From IMG/VR virus record IMGVR_UViG_3300046002_003572, positions 1 to 25,577 of that record: a stretch of 25,577 bases of DNA; one strand, written 5' to 3'. The position numbers and the translations under genes were made by a program. Shown here piece by piece: positions 16,005 through 23,358 of this stretch (the stretch's first letter is position 1; every line of letters begins with the position of its first letter). Below the pieces are notes generated by a model. The model did not search any database. It worked only from the letters and a program-made list of their open reading frames with translations, and was not told the DNA's origin. Source of the stretch: a virus.

Positions 16005-16811
16005 TTAACTACCAAAATCAAATGAAGGGTCTGCCTTTGCCGTTTCAGATACAAACGCTTGGAACTCTGTACCCATTACGTTCTTATCAGGGTGCATTTC
16101 CTTAAACTTTGTTTTAGCTTCACTTAAACTTTTAATACTTTTATCTGTTTTGCCTTGAGTGATACCTCTGCCTGCTGGTGGATTGGTTACTGACGGTGCA
16201 AACCCTAGCTGCGCTACCACTTCAAATATCCCTTTATCGTTGGTTAGTGGTGCATGGGTTACTTTGTCTTTAATTGTTTGACCGTCTTTCTCCCATACTA
16301 TCTCACCGCTTTCCAATTCTTTAGGCGAATACCCTCTTATCTTAGCTATTTCTAATACCTCTTTTTGTGTTAATCCATTTTCAGGCTTAGGGATAGATGT
16401 AACTATCTTTGTTTCAAATTCAAATGCTTTGCGGTTATTGCGCTCCGTTTCTGCATCTGTTTTGAACTTGCTTACATCTTGGCTAAGTAACGTGTTTTGC
16501 TCCATTAATGACTTTATCTTGTCATCATTGGTAGCGTTAATCTGTGACTTTATTTCGTTGGCAACATCGCCCCATCTTTCGGCTGTAAATGGCAATCCAA
16601 CCTTTGCCAATTCCTTCTTTGCGATTTCAAACGCTTTACCTTCGCCCTCTTTGGTCTTTGACGCATATAGTTCTGTTATTTGTGTGTCGGTTAAAAATTG
16701 ACCTTCAGGCAAGGTTACTGTTACTTCGTTGGCATCTGCATGTGCTGCTACTAATGCAGCTAAATCAATACCTATACTTTTTAATTGTTCTATTTGTTTC
16801 TGTGGTATCAT
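16005..16811 (-). CDS. Capsid scaffolding-like protein
   Basis: This 268-residue protein is encoded between the portal region and the capsid gene. It is acidic to neutral, Lys/Glu-rich and largely helical, with a coiled-coil stretch at about 88-130 (KSQINATNDDKIKSLMEQNT and following). It has a Gly/Thr/Lys linker near 213-225 and a small C-terminal helical segment ending DPSFDFGS. These traits and the gene order portal - scaffold - capsid match minor structural GP20-type scaffolds of siphophages. No protease motif is visible, so it is more likely a pure scaffold than a protease-scaffold. Diagnostic residues for the family cannot be checked by eye. Confidence 0.65.
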   Translation of the reverse strand: MIPQKQIEQLKSIGIDLAALVAAHADANEVTVTLPEGQFLTDTQITELYASKTKEGEGKAFEIAKKELAKVGLPFTAERWGDVANEIKSQINATNDDKIKSLMEQNTLLSQDVSKFKTDAETERNNRKAFEFETKIVTSIPKPENGLTQKEVLEIAKIRGYSPKELESGEIVWEKDGQTIKDKVTHAPLTNDKGIFEVVAQLGFAPSVTNPPAGRGITQGKTDKSIKSLSEAKTKFKEMHPDKNVMGTEFQAFVSETAKADPSFDFGS

Positions 16812-16817
16812 GTTGTG

Positions 16818-17291
16818 TTATTTTATTTCTTTGTTTTGTGATAGCAAAAAGTACTCAACTGGTATTTGATTAGTACCTGCTGGTAAATTGGCATTAAGTA
16901 ATAATGCAGTGCTTAATTTCATCTTCATACCTTTTCTTACCGCCTTACCGTCTTTCATTACAAATCCCGATACTATTTTAGTGGGTGTAGGATTGGTAGG
17001 GTCTATTGCCTGATACAGTGGAGATACCATGTACAAATCAAAGTAATAATCTTTGTTTACATTTAGTAACCCATTACCTACTCTCAACGATACACCATTA
17101 GCAACATGCTGCTTTACATCGCCTTGTAGTATTTCGTTATACTCCATAAAATCCTCACCTGTAAGATTTGAATAATCAAACTTAGTGTGTGGTTGTCCTT
17201 CTATCTCATCGGGCTTAGTGTACATAGCCGATAGATTAATTTTTGTTAGCTTTGGTTGTTCGTCTGTGAACGTTTTAGATTTTCTGCTCAT
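16818..17291 (-). CDS. Unknown protein between portal and scaffold
   Basis: This 157-residue protein begins with a Lys-rich polar N-terminus (MSRKSKTFTDEQPKLTK), then a mixed alpha/beta body (GVSLRVGNGLLNVNKDYYFD) and ends with NQIPVEYFLLSQNKEIK. It has no signal peptide or membrane segment. Gaps of 5-6 bp on both sides place it firmly in the portal-scaffold operon. A head-morphogenesis role is suggested only by position. Confidence 0.6.
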   Translation of the reverse strand: MSRKSKTFTDEQPKLTKINLSAMYTKPDEIEGQPHTKFDYSNLTGEDFMEYNEILQGDVKQHVANGVSLRVGNGLLNVNKDYYFDLYMVSPLYQAIDPTNPTPTKIVSGFVMKDGKAVRKGMKMKLSTALLLNANLPAGTNQIPVEYFLLSQNKEIK

Positions 17292-17296
17292 ATTGT

Positions 17297-18994
17297 TTAT
17301 GTATTTTGTGTTTGTAAAAGTACGATATTATTTACATATTCCGTTAATAGGTTTCCGAGTTCTGCCTCACTTGATGAATACCATTGCTCATAGCTTATAG
17401 TCTTAGCCCATTCAACATAGTATCTTGCACGTTTTTTGTCTAAGTCACTAACATAAATACTTGCTTCAACCTCTTTAATTCCCATGTGTGGGAACGGCTC
17501 AACATTGTATTTCTTTAACTCAACTGCCTGTTTTTGTGGGCTACCTTTGTATAGTGACTTAATGTATTTTACCATCATTTCATTAAGTGTAGATACTGGG
17601 TCACCGTTCTTTTTCATAGCGTGGTACACTTCAAGTATCTGCTCAGGTGTATTTAATATATAATCCCTACCATACGTAATATATACACTTGGTTCGCTTT
17701 CATCAAATCTATACTCGGCATCTTTATTAGCTATCCACGTTTCAATACCTTCCGCCCAATCTGCAAGATTATTTAACACCATCTGCTTAGGCAATGTATC
17801 CATAAGCGTCTTAGTAGCTGTTTCTGTGGTACTTTGTGTGCCGTTGTATCCTTGCACCGTTGCATTACTCATTGTGCCGTAATGGGTAATATACATCAGT
17901 TGTTCCAATGCTGATAGGTCGCTATTCTGTTGCTGCCATGATGCTATATCAGGGGTAACATATCCAAACAACTTTCTAAAGTCAAACCCACCAGCCTCAT
18001 TAAGTATCTCAATCGGGAAACGAGATACATCGGATATTCTTGTACGTGTTTTATATCCGCTACCTTTATCATGACCTGCCTGTGAACAATCGGGACATGG
18101 CATACCTTGTAACAACCCCTCACCTTCACACGTTGAACATCTTAATAGTGGCTCAACTGCTTTAGCAAATCCATGATATAACTTTTGTAAATCACGTATT
18201 GACCTATCACGTAGGAAACAATCGCCCAATTCCGATAACACCTGTATTCTACTTTCATACCTACCTGTGTCATAGTATTGCACCATGTCAGATATTATGA
18301 TAGCTGGCACGTCATCCCACATATTAGGCAACTCGGCACTATACCCCTCATTCATTGGAGCAAGTATAGCTACATCATTTTGCACATATACAATCCTATC
18401 ATACTCCTCATCTACAAACCTGTAATACTTACAACCTTCATTGCCTTTATTATTAATGCCATATTGCTTTATTTCGCTTGCTGGAATATAGAAACAAACA
18501 TATTCTAACTCCCTACCTTCTGATATGTAGTCATGTATAGATGTAACACGTTTGTATGTTGGGTATGGCTCACCGTCATTGTGTTCCATAAATATCAATC
18601 CCATCGGGTCAGTATCAAATGCTGGCTTTGCATATGTTTCAACCCATTTTCTCAATCCTATACCATCGCCATAATTAGACATGGCATCAATTATAACCTT
18701 CTCTTTACGCTTACTATTAGTATATGATATACTGCCACCTTTAGTAGTAAATACTTGACCTTCCTCTCTTAATAGTCGCTTGAATAGGTCTTTAGTTGAT
18801 ACCGCATATCTGCGTCTAGTAGCTGCTATATCGTCATTCTCAAACGGTTCTAGCGTCTTTAATGCAGCCCCCATACCTTCACCAGTAACGTGCATCATTA
18901 ACTGCCTGTTGACCTCTTTAGCCCAATCAAGGTTAGCCTTATTACGTGGTCTAACTATAATGCTACCTATTTCTTTTAAATCGTAACTACTCAT
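17297..18994 (-). CDS. Portal protein with zinc-ribbon-like insertion
   Basis: This 565-residue protein follows the terminase large subunit. Size, position and the long helical C-terminal half (about 350-560, with DLSALEQLMYITHYGTMSNA near 359-378) suit a portal, the dodecameric ring through which DNA enters and leaves the head. At residues 286-303 there is a CxxC pair, CSTCEGEG followed 10 residues after the first pair by CPDC, and a His at 308. The first half copies the CxxCxGxG pattern of DnaJ zinc fingers, so this is probably a zinc-binding loop in the portal's external region. The ATG at 18994 is only 5 nt from an exact TATATTTG box. No classical portal signature was used, so the call rests on order and architecture. 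Confidence 0.75.
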   Translation of the reverse strand: MSSYDLKEIGSIIVRPRNKANLDWAKEVNRQLMMHVTGEGMGAALKTLEPFENDDIAATRRRYAVSTKDLFKRLLREEGQVFTTKGGSISYTNSKRKEKVIIDAMSNYGDGIGLRKWVETYAKPAFDTDPMGLIFMEHNDGEPYPTYKRVTSIHDYISEGRELEYVCFYIPASEIKQYGINNKGNEGCKYYRFVDEEYDRIVYVQNDVAILAPMNEGYSAELPNMWDDVPAIIISDMVQYYDTGRYESRIQVLSELGDCFLRDRSIRDLQKLYHGFAKAVEPLLRCSTCEGEGLLQGMPCPDCSQAGHDKGSGYKTRTRISDVSRFPIEILNEAGGFDFRKLFGYVTPDIASWQQQNSDLSALEQLMYITHYGTMSNATVQGYNGTQSTTETATKTLMDTLPKQMVLNNLADWAEGIETWIANKDAEYRFDESEPSVYITYGRDYILNTPEQILEVYHAMKKNGDPVSTLNEMMVKYIKSLYKGSPQKQAVELKKYNVEPFPHMGIKEVEASIYVSDLDKKRARYYVEWAKTISYEQWYSSSEAELGNLLTEYVNNIVLLQTQNT

Positions 18995-18999
18995 GAGTG

Positions 19000-19028
19000 C
19001 AAATATAATATTTATTAACTAATCCAAA
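19000..19028 (-). promoter_or_regulatory. Promoter inside the end of the terminase gene, driving portal
   Basis: On the minus strand TTTG (19028-19025), a 17-nt spacer, then TATATTTG (19007-19000), an exact TAnnTTTG. The portal ATG begins 5 nt later, predicting a leaderless transcript. The -33 element lies inside the 3' end of the terminase gene. Confidence 0.55.
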
Positions 19029-20484
19029 GATTATGCTTTTTAGCTGAAAACTTCTTAAACTCATCTTTAAGTACTGTTGTGATAAAATATCGCTTTGTAT
19101 CTGAAAAGTGACCTACAGGCTCATAACTTTGCCCTGTTAGCTTATCTTTTACCTTTGTCTTTAACATTGTACCGTCTTGCGCCTCTTTAGTCGTAAGGTA
19201 GTCATCAATACTTACACCGCAGGTATCTGATATACTTATCCTATATCCGTTATGCTCATTTTCGTATATCTCATTTATAAATGCTGCCGACATACTTACT
19301 GATGGGTGCGCTTTTTGAACTCTGTTCACTATGACAAATCCCATGCCTTTAAGTACATTAATAAACTTATCGAAATAACTTGCACTATTAGCATCTACTA
19401 CACTTCTGTTGTTACCTGATGGGTCACCATAAATATACAATACATCTTCATAGCCGATTGATACAAGGTACTTAGCTAATCGCATAGCAGACTTAGGTGC
19501 GTTGTTATCGGGTTCTTTACATGGTATCTCGTGTACTTGTTTAATGTGTTTGCCGTCTATTTGCCATAAAGACAAAGTAACGTAAGGGCTTACATTTTGG
19601 TCACATGATATGTGTATTGTTTTATCGGAGTCTATCTCTATTGGGTGTACGTGCTTATCCTCGCTAAACTGTTTCCAAAACTCACCACCAGTGCGAATAA
19701 TACCACGCTCACCATTAGCATATATCCTATATAGGTTAGGTTTCTTTATCCGTAAATCCTCAAAGTTTTCTAGTGCGTGTGTGTCTATGTTACCACCGCC
19801 ATTAGGTCTACCTACAACCCAATAGTTGTCCCTGTAGGTAAGTTTAATCCACACACTATCACCTTTGGCATTGATACGCTTAAATGAGTAATCTTCGTTT
19901 AATTGGCTATATTCCCTACCTTCAATATGTAGCGGTAAATCTTGCCATTCCTGTACATCAATTAAATTTTCATACTGCCATAGCTTTGCACTAATCGGAT
20001 TCCAATCACATATAAACTTTTGGTTTTGTCTACCTCTTAAACGTAGTTTAGCTTGCTCAAATAAATGTTCCTCAAACTGATTGAACTCATTAAAGTACAC
20101 TACATTAAATCGCTCAATACCTTTGATGTTTTCCTCATCATCTAAGCCACGAAAACGAATGTTACTTTTATCATCTTTGCCTTTAAATAGATGTTGTTGC
20201 ATTTCGTAGTAATCGAACTCCATGCCATAACTAGCCATCTTAAATGCAGCATATACACTATCATTAACATCAACTAACTGTTTTCTGAATACCATTGATG
20301 AATATTCATTTACAAAGCCATCAATGAGTAATGATTGGCATATAGTGTATGTCTTAGCAGCACTACTACCACCCTCTATAAATATGTACCTTATGTTCTT
20401 ATCCCTTAGCAATGGCATTAAGTGCCAAAACAAAGGATTAAAACCTTTAGGGCTGAATTTATATTGTTTGGTGAAATTACTCAA
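19015..20484 (-). CDS. terL: Terminase large subunit (packaging ATPase-nuclease)
   Basis: This 489-residue protein has the two-domain terminase layout. The N-terminal ATPase has a Walker A (GGSSAAKT, 38-45) and a Walker B region at 127-134 (NVVYFNEF) in which the usual Asp before the catalytic Glu133 is Asn132. The C-terminal RNase H-like nuclease shows the expected acidic residues: D295 (ISCDQNVSP), D354 (IYGDPSGNNR) and D462 (GHFSDTKRY). The enzyme pumps DNA into the prohead through the portal and cuts the concatemer. It overlaps the small subunit gene by 8 bp. The length is within the usual 450-550 range. Confidence 0.93.
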   Translation of the reverse strand: MSNFTKQYKFSPKGFNPLFWHLMPLLRDKNIRYIFIEGGSSAAKTYTICQSLLIDGFVNEYSSMVFRKQLVDVNDSVYAAFKMASYGMEFDYYEMQQHLFKGKDDKSNIRFRGLDDEENIKGIERFNVVYFNEFNQFEEHLFEQAKLRLRGRQNQKFICDWNPISAKLWQYENLIDVQEWQDLPLHIEGREYSQLNEDYSFKRINAKGDSVWIKLTYRDNYWVVGRPNGGGNIDTHALENFEDLRIKKPNLYRIYANGERGIIRTGGEFWKQFSEDKHVHPIEIDSDKTIHISCDQNVSPYVTLSLWQIDGKHIKQVHEIPCKEPDNNAPKSAMRLAKYLVSIGYEDVLYIYGDPSGNNRSVVDANSASYFDKFINVLKGMGFVIVNRVQKAHPSVSMSAAFINEIYENEHNGYRISISDTCGVSIDDYLTTKEAQDGTMLKTKVKDKLTGQSYEPVGHFSDTKRYFITTVLKDEFKKFSAKKHNLWIS

Positions 20485-20881
20485 ATGATACGTTTTTAAC
20501 GCTGGTGGTCACATCTGCTTCAACCTGTATTTTATCACCGTACTCTTTAGGTGCAAGTTTAGAGAGTAACCATTTACGTGAATCAGTTTGCAACTTAGCA
20601 CGATTAACCGCAGCACTATTACCAGTCTTACCCAAATCACCGTCTAATACATCACCGCTTTTATCGTCTGATATTGTAAGTATCTCACCAGCAAGTACCA
20701 TTAATTGTAGTTGTTTCGCGCGCGTGTATTGTTCCATTCTCTCTTGCGAACTCTCTTTAAATCTCCAAAATGTACCAACTGAAATATCAAAGTCCTTTAA
20801 TATTAATTGTACTCCTTTAGATGTGTTTGCTGTTTCGTCACATATTAAAGTAAATATTTCGTCTGTTATTTCAGCAGCCAT
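20477..20881 (-). CDS. terS: Terminase small subunit
   Basis: This 134-residue protein is encoded immediately before and overlapping terL. The N-terminal 45 residues look like a helix-turn-helix DNA-binding domain (SKGVQLILKDFDISVGTFWR). They are followed by helical oligomerisation segments and the SRKWLLSKLAPKEYGDK motif often found near the C-terminus of this family. It recognises packaging sites and presents DNA to the large subunit. A TTG-N20-TACCTTTA promoter lies 16 nt upstream, so it begins the late packaging operon. Confidence 0.85.
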   Translation of the reverse strand: MAAEITDEIFTLICDETANTSKGVQLILKDFDISVGTFWRFKESSQERMEQYTRAKQLQLMVLAGEILTISDDKSGDVLDGDLGKTGNSAAVNRAKLQTDSRKWLLSKLAPKEYGDKIQVEADVTTSVKNVSFE

Positions 20882-20897
20882 AACATTATAATTTGTG

Positions 20898-20928
20898 TAA
20901 AGGTATGTAAAATAGTATTCTGCACCAA
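20898..20928 (-). promoter_or_regulatory. Promoter of the terminase operon
   Basis: On the minus strand TTG (20928-20926), a 20-nt spacer, then TACCTTTA (20905-20898), one mismatch from TAnnTTTG, 16 nt before the terS ATG. The same TACCTTTR box recurs at the early plus-strand promoters. Confidence 0.6.
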
Positions 20929-21161
20929 CCGAACCCCAGAGCCCCTTTGCGAACTGGTATTTTTGCGCCCCGATTTTAAATCATTTGGTGCTAAACTTAC
21001 AGGTACTTTTATTTTGTCAAATTGTAATCAGTTGGTCAGACTGGCAATGTATTGACACTCACATTGCATCTGTTCTATCGCTCAGGTATCAATGCAAAAA
21101 TACTAACTACTTTGCACCCTATGCAGTATTACAATAAAAAATATCTCAAAATAAATGTACA

Positions 21162-21187
21162 TTGTATTACATAGTGGATTACCTTTA
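21162..21187 (+). promoter_or_regulatory. Early promoter P1
   Basis: TTG (21162-21164), 15-nt spacer, TACCTTTA (21180-21187), preceded by TATCTCAAAATAA. The upstream part and spacing recur at P2, so the set looks like a phage-specific promoter family. The spacer is shorter than the usual 17-23. Confidence 0.5.
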
Positions 21188-21206
21188 CAATCTAAACACA
21201 CAAACA

Positions 21207-21404
21207 ATGACAAACACTAACAAAGTACACGTAAAAGAAACTGCAAACGGATATACATTCCTTAACTTTTTTAACTCTACAGAAGTATATAGCCGCAAAG
21301 GTTTTGATACTAAGCGCAAAGCATTAAATTATGCTAAAAAGTACGGCTATACAGTTTATACCGAAATGCCTATCAATGTAGCCTCTGTAAGTATTGATAA
21401 CTAA
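21207..21404 (+). CDS. Early small protein, unknown
   Basis: A 65-residue protein starting at the ATG at 21207 (MTNTNKVHVKETANGYTF). The frame could be read from a TTG at 21162, but that lies on the promoter, so I chose the ATG. The core NSTEVYSRKGFDTKRKALN is followed by a Lys/Tyr-rich helix and a beta end. First gene of the early block and the only one in its promoter unit. Basic overall; nucleic-acid binding is possible but unproven. Confidence 0.6.
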   Translation: MTNTNKVHVKETANGYTFLNFFNSTEVYSRKGFDTKRKALNYAKKYGYTVYTEMPINVASVSIDN

Positions 21405-21447
21405 TACTAAATAAAAATATCTCAAAATAATTCCAAAATAATATACT

Positions 21448-21473
21448 TTGTATTACATTTTGAATTACCTTTA
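21448..21473 (+). promoter_or_regulatory. Early promoter P2
   Basis: TTG (21448-21450), 15-nt spacer, TACCTTTA (21466-21473), preceded by TATCTCAAAATAA as at P1 but with about 10 extra bases. The string TTTGTATTAC at the -33 element is shared with P4. Confidence 0.5.
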
Positions 21474-21512
21474 CATCATCAAAGCAATAACGCAGCGATA
21501 AAAACACACGAA

Positions 21513-21758
21513 ATGGCACAGACTACAACAAAACTTACAAAAGAAAACGCAATGTATGTTTCAACTATAGTTAGCATTGCTCACCCTGAGTGGGGAACAC
21601 AACGTTTTTTCTACAATAGTCAAAATTTAAACGATGGTAAAATGTGCCACACATTTGGCAAAGTTGGAGAATCGGTTTTATTTGATTCTGATATGAAATT
21701 TTGGGCTGTTGCATCATTTAAGTCAAACACTCCAAATTGCATAAATAAAATTAACTAA
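21513..21758 (+). CDS. Early small protein, unknown
   Basis: An 81-residue protein (MAQTTTKLTKENAMYVSTIV...) with a beta-rich centre (EWGTQRFFYNSQNLNDGK) and a C-terminal part containing SDMKFWAVASFKSN. No signal peptide or known motif. It starts about 40 nt after promoter P2, following an A/C-rich leader (AAAACACACGAA), and is followed by a short hairpin (21772-21788). Likely first gene of the unit leading to 22501. Confidence 0.6.
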   Translation: MAQTTTKLTKENAMYVSTIVSIAHPEWGTQRFFYNSQNLNDGKMCHTFGKVGESVLFDSDMKFWAVASFKSNTPNCINKIN

Positions 21759-21771
21759 CCCCACACAGGGC

Positions 21772-21788
21772 GCAGCATCTCACACTGC
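21772..21788 (+). repeat. 3'-UTR hairpin with GGGYGCAGCATC repeat, copy A
   Basis: GCAG (21772-21775) pairs with CTGC (21785-21788) across a 9-nt loop. It lies in the sequence GGGCGCAGCATC (21768-21779), which recurs as GGGGTGCAGCATC after the stop of the gene ending at 22781. Confidence 0.4.
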
Positions 21789-21797
21789 ATTAAGGTT

Positions 21798-22055
21798 ATG
21801 ACACACACAATACAAGCAGGTAACACGTACTATGACCGAAGGTATCAACAATACTTTACTTTAGAAAATACAATACCACCAGCGCGCGATAATGATTGGA
21901 GCAATGAGGAATATCAGTATGTATTAGATGAATGGAGTAAAGATAATGAGAATAGATTTGTAGCGCGCTATGATAGCGGTAAAATAGACTTTATGTTTAT
22001 CAATTGGATTGAACACCACATTAACGGCAAACAATACCTACCTAAAATATTTTAA
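21798..22055 (+). CDS. Early small acidic protein, unknown
   Basis: An 85-residue protein (MTHTIQAGNTYYDRRYQQYF...) with an acidic, aromatic middle (NDWSNEEYQYVLDEWSKDNE) and a C-terminal FINWIEHHINGKQYLPKIF. The opening MTH-x3-G-x-x-Y resembles that of the gene at 23387 and may begin a small SH3-like barrel. It is followed 1 bp later by the next ATG, so translation is coupled. High acidity would suit a DNA mimic or protein-binding inhibitor, but this is speculation. Confidence 0.6.
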   Translation: MTHTIQAGNTYYDRRYQQYFTLENTIPPARDNDWSNEEYQYVLDEWSKDNENRFVARYDSGKIDFMFINWIEHHINGKQYLPKIF

Positions 22056-22056
22056 C

Positions 22057-22278
22057 ATGGAATACACAAACATTATACGTAACGGAAATATTTATTTAAA
22101 CGTATTTAACAACGGTAATTTAGGACTACCAATGATAGCCAACATACCAATGGAAAATGAAGCTAAAGTACTTGCATTGTACGGTAATCAGCCAAATTAT
22201 ACTATTGAGTATTGCGGTTGCAGATACATTATGAACTGGGTAGTAGGTAGAGAACCAAACTATTTTAAATCATGCTAA
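22057..22278 (+). CDS. Early small protein, unknown
   Basis: A 73-residue protein starting at the ATG at 22057 (MEYTNIIRNGNIYLNVFNNG), 1 bp after the preceding stop. The frame is open up to 22009, but that would overlap the upstream gene by 47 bp. The protein is beta-prone with a Cys-x-Cys near residue 53 (TIEYCGCRYIMNWVVG). It is followed 1 bp later by the next gene. Confidence 0.6.
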   Translation: MEYTNIIRNGNIYLNVFNNGNLGLPMIANIPMENEAKVLALYGNQPNYTIEYCGCRYIMNWVVGREPNYFKSC

Positions 22279-22279
22279 G

Positions 22280-22501
22280 ATGAAAACAATAAACAAAATA
22301 CAGTCAATCATAGATTATTGGTACAAGATTAAAACCGATAAGCAATATCAAAAGTTTACCGATATGGTTAAAAATACTCGGTTTGGTACTTACAAAACTA
22401 TTACGGTGCAAAGGTTCTACCATGATAATGAAAGTGAATTTAAACACATGAATGATTGGCATCAAAAACAGTTTAGAAAAGAGTTGGAAAATATTTTTTA
22501 A
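22280..22501 (+). CDS. Early small basic helical protein, unknown
   Basis: A 73-residue protein (MKTINKIQSIIDYWYKIKTD...) that is Lys/Arg/Gln-rich, with helical N- and C-terminal parts (DWHQKQFRKELENIF). It lies 1 bp after the previous stop and ends the P2 unit, followed by a new promoter. Basic helical make-up would suit nucleic-acid binding. Confidence 0.6.
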   Translation: MKTINKIQSIIDYWYKIKTDKQYQKFTDMVKNTRFGTYKTITVQRFYHDNESEFKHMNDWHQKQFRKELENIF

Positions 22502-22517
22502 AATAGTTGTACTTTTA

Positions 22518-22549
22518 TTTGGTTAGTAATACAGACCGCATTATCTTTG
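22518..22549 (+). promoter_or_regulatory. Early promoter P3
   Basis: TTTG (22518-22521), a 20-nt spacer, then TATCTTTG (22542-22549), an exact TAnnTTTG. The ATG at 22572 follows 22 nt later. The best consensus match in the early block. Confidence 0.7.
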
Positions 22550-22571
22550 TATCACAAAAACAAACACACAA

Positions 22572-22781
22572 ATGACACCAGCAATCAACACCACATTTAC
22601 ACTTACAGACCGCAAAGCAGAAACATTCAAAATATACAATGTATGCGGTGACGTTATTTGCGCTTGCTTACTTGGAAAAAACGGTTTAATGTTAAAGCCT
22701 AGCGTTAAAACACTGAAAGCTATTGATTTAGACTTTTGGAACAAATCAATATCAATTGGCTTTATATCGGTAATAGCCTAA
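22572..22781 (+). CDS. Early small protein, unknown
   Basis: A 69-residue protein (MTPAINTTFTLTDRKAETFK...) of mixed alpha/beta character with C-x-x-x-x-x-C-x-C (VCGDVICACLL) in the middle and a hydrophobic end (SISIGFISVIA) that is too short for a confident membrane segment. It is a single-gene unit behind P3, followed by hairpin copy B. No family recognised. Confidence 0.6.
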   Translation: MTPAINTTFTLTDRKAETFKIYNVCGDVICACLLGKNGLMLKPSVKTLKAIDLDFWNKSISIGFISVIA

Positions 22782-22792
22782 CTCATTCGGGG

Positions 22793-22813
22793 TGCAGCAT
22801 CCGAGCAACTGCA
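22793..22813 (+). repeat. 3'-UTR hairpin with GGGYGCAGCATC repeat, copy B
   Basis: TGCAG (22793-22797) pairs with CTGCA (22809-22813) across an 11-nt loop. The motif GGGGTGCAGCATC starts 8 nt after the stop of the preceding gene, as at copy A. Confidence 0.4.
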
Positions 22814-22835
22814 AAACTTTTCAAAATAAATTAGG

Positions 22836-22862
22836 TTGGTAATTTACTTTGTATTACCTTTG
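22836..22862 (+). promoter_or_regulatory. Early promoter P4
   Basis: TTG (22836-22838), a 16-nt spacer, then TACCTTTG (22855-22862), an exact TAnnTTTG, preceded by TCAAAATAA as at P1 and P2. The ATG at 22877 follows 14 nt later. Confidence 0.6.
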
Positions 22863-22876
22863 ATAAAAATAGCACA

Positions 22877-23065
22877 ATGAAACACACACTAAACACACGC
22901 TACAATCCTACGGTACTATCTACAATCGAAGCGGCTGTACGCTTTGTTAATCGCTGCGAAAAGTTGCACATGATTGTTATGGGTGATAATTGTAAGTTTT
23001 GGGTTTGCACTCCATCAGATGCACAAAAATTAGTTAAGTCAGGTTACGAATACGCAAAATATTAA
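22877..23065 (+). CDS. Early small protein, unknown
   Basis: A 62-residue protein (MKHTLNTRYNPTVLSTIEAA...) with an N-terminal helix (STIEAAVRFVNRCEKLHM), a short beta hairpin (GDNCKFWVCTPSDAQKL) and a C-terminal helix. Starts right after P4 and probably shares a transcript with the following genes to 24188. No known motif. Confidence 0.6.
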   Translation: MKHTLNTRYNPTVLSTIEAAVRFVNRCEKLHMIVMGDNCKFWVCTPSDAQKLVKSGYEYAKY

Positions 23066-23088
23066 TCACAAACAAAAAACACATAGTT

Positions 23089-23310
23089 ATGAACACACAA
23101 TACACCGCTACTTTTACGCAAACATCATGCGCTATGCCAATGGGTAAATATACCCCAACCACAGTAGATGAAAATAAGCAAAATGTAGATTTTAGAATTA
23201 TGCAAATGTCGCCTATTTATATCCGTTGGGCTGATGGTAGCGGTGAAATTGTTACACCTGCTAAACTCAAAAAGTTGCAAGCGAAACACACATTTACAAC
23301 TGACTTCTAA
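23089..23310 (+). CDS. Early small protein, unknown
   Basis: A 73-residue protein (MNTQYTATFTQTSCAMPMGK...), beta-prone, with a WADGSGE turn near residue 48. Its leader AACACATAGTTATG is almost identical to that of the gene at 23387, suggesting shared translation initiation or duplication. No catalytic motif. Confidence 0.6.
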   Translation: MNTQYTATFTQTSCAMPMGKYTPTTVDENKQNVDFRIMQMSPIYIRWADGSGEIVTPAKLKKLQAKHTFTTDF

Positions 23311-23333
23311 TCATTACAACATTACCCCCAACA

Positions 23334-23358
23334 AGCCGCTCTGTTAATTCAGGCGGCT
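23334..23358 (+). other. Hairpin in the 76-bp gap between early genes
   Basis: AGCCGC (23334-23339) pairs with GCGGCT (23353-23358) across a 13-nt loop. No U-tract follows, so RNA stability or processing is more likely than termination. Confidence 0.35.

Larger units (their letters stand above)
20882..21206. promoter_or_regulatory. 325-bp divergent control region between late and early genes
   Basis: Noncoding DNA between terS (minus) and the first early gene (plus), with a promoter at each end. Inside are a perfect 7-bp dyad GCAATGT / ACATTGC (21044-21050, 21061-21067, 10-bp spacer), a 6-bp dyad TGCAAA / TTTGCA (21093-21098, 21111-21116) and a wide-spaced pair GCACCAA / TTGGTGC (20922-20928, 20985-20991) overlapping the terS -33 element. 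These could be operators or packaging/replication sites. No ORF of useful length is present. Confidence 0.5.

Noticed and set aside
20715-20725. CGCGCGCG run within terS
   Set aside because: Explained by ordinary codons (Arg-Ala-Lys region); no repeat or dyad function evident.
22541-22744. 67-codon minus-strand frame
   Set aside because: Lies antisense to the 22572 gene, which has an exact promoter and a leader in the right place.
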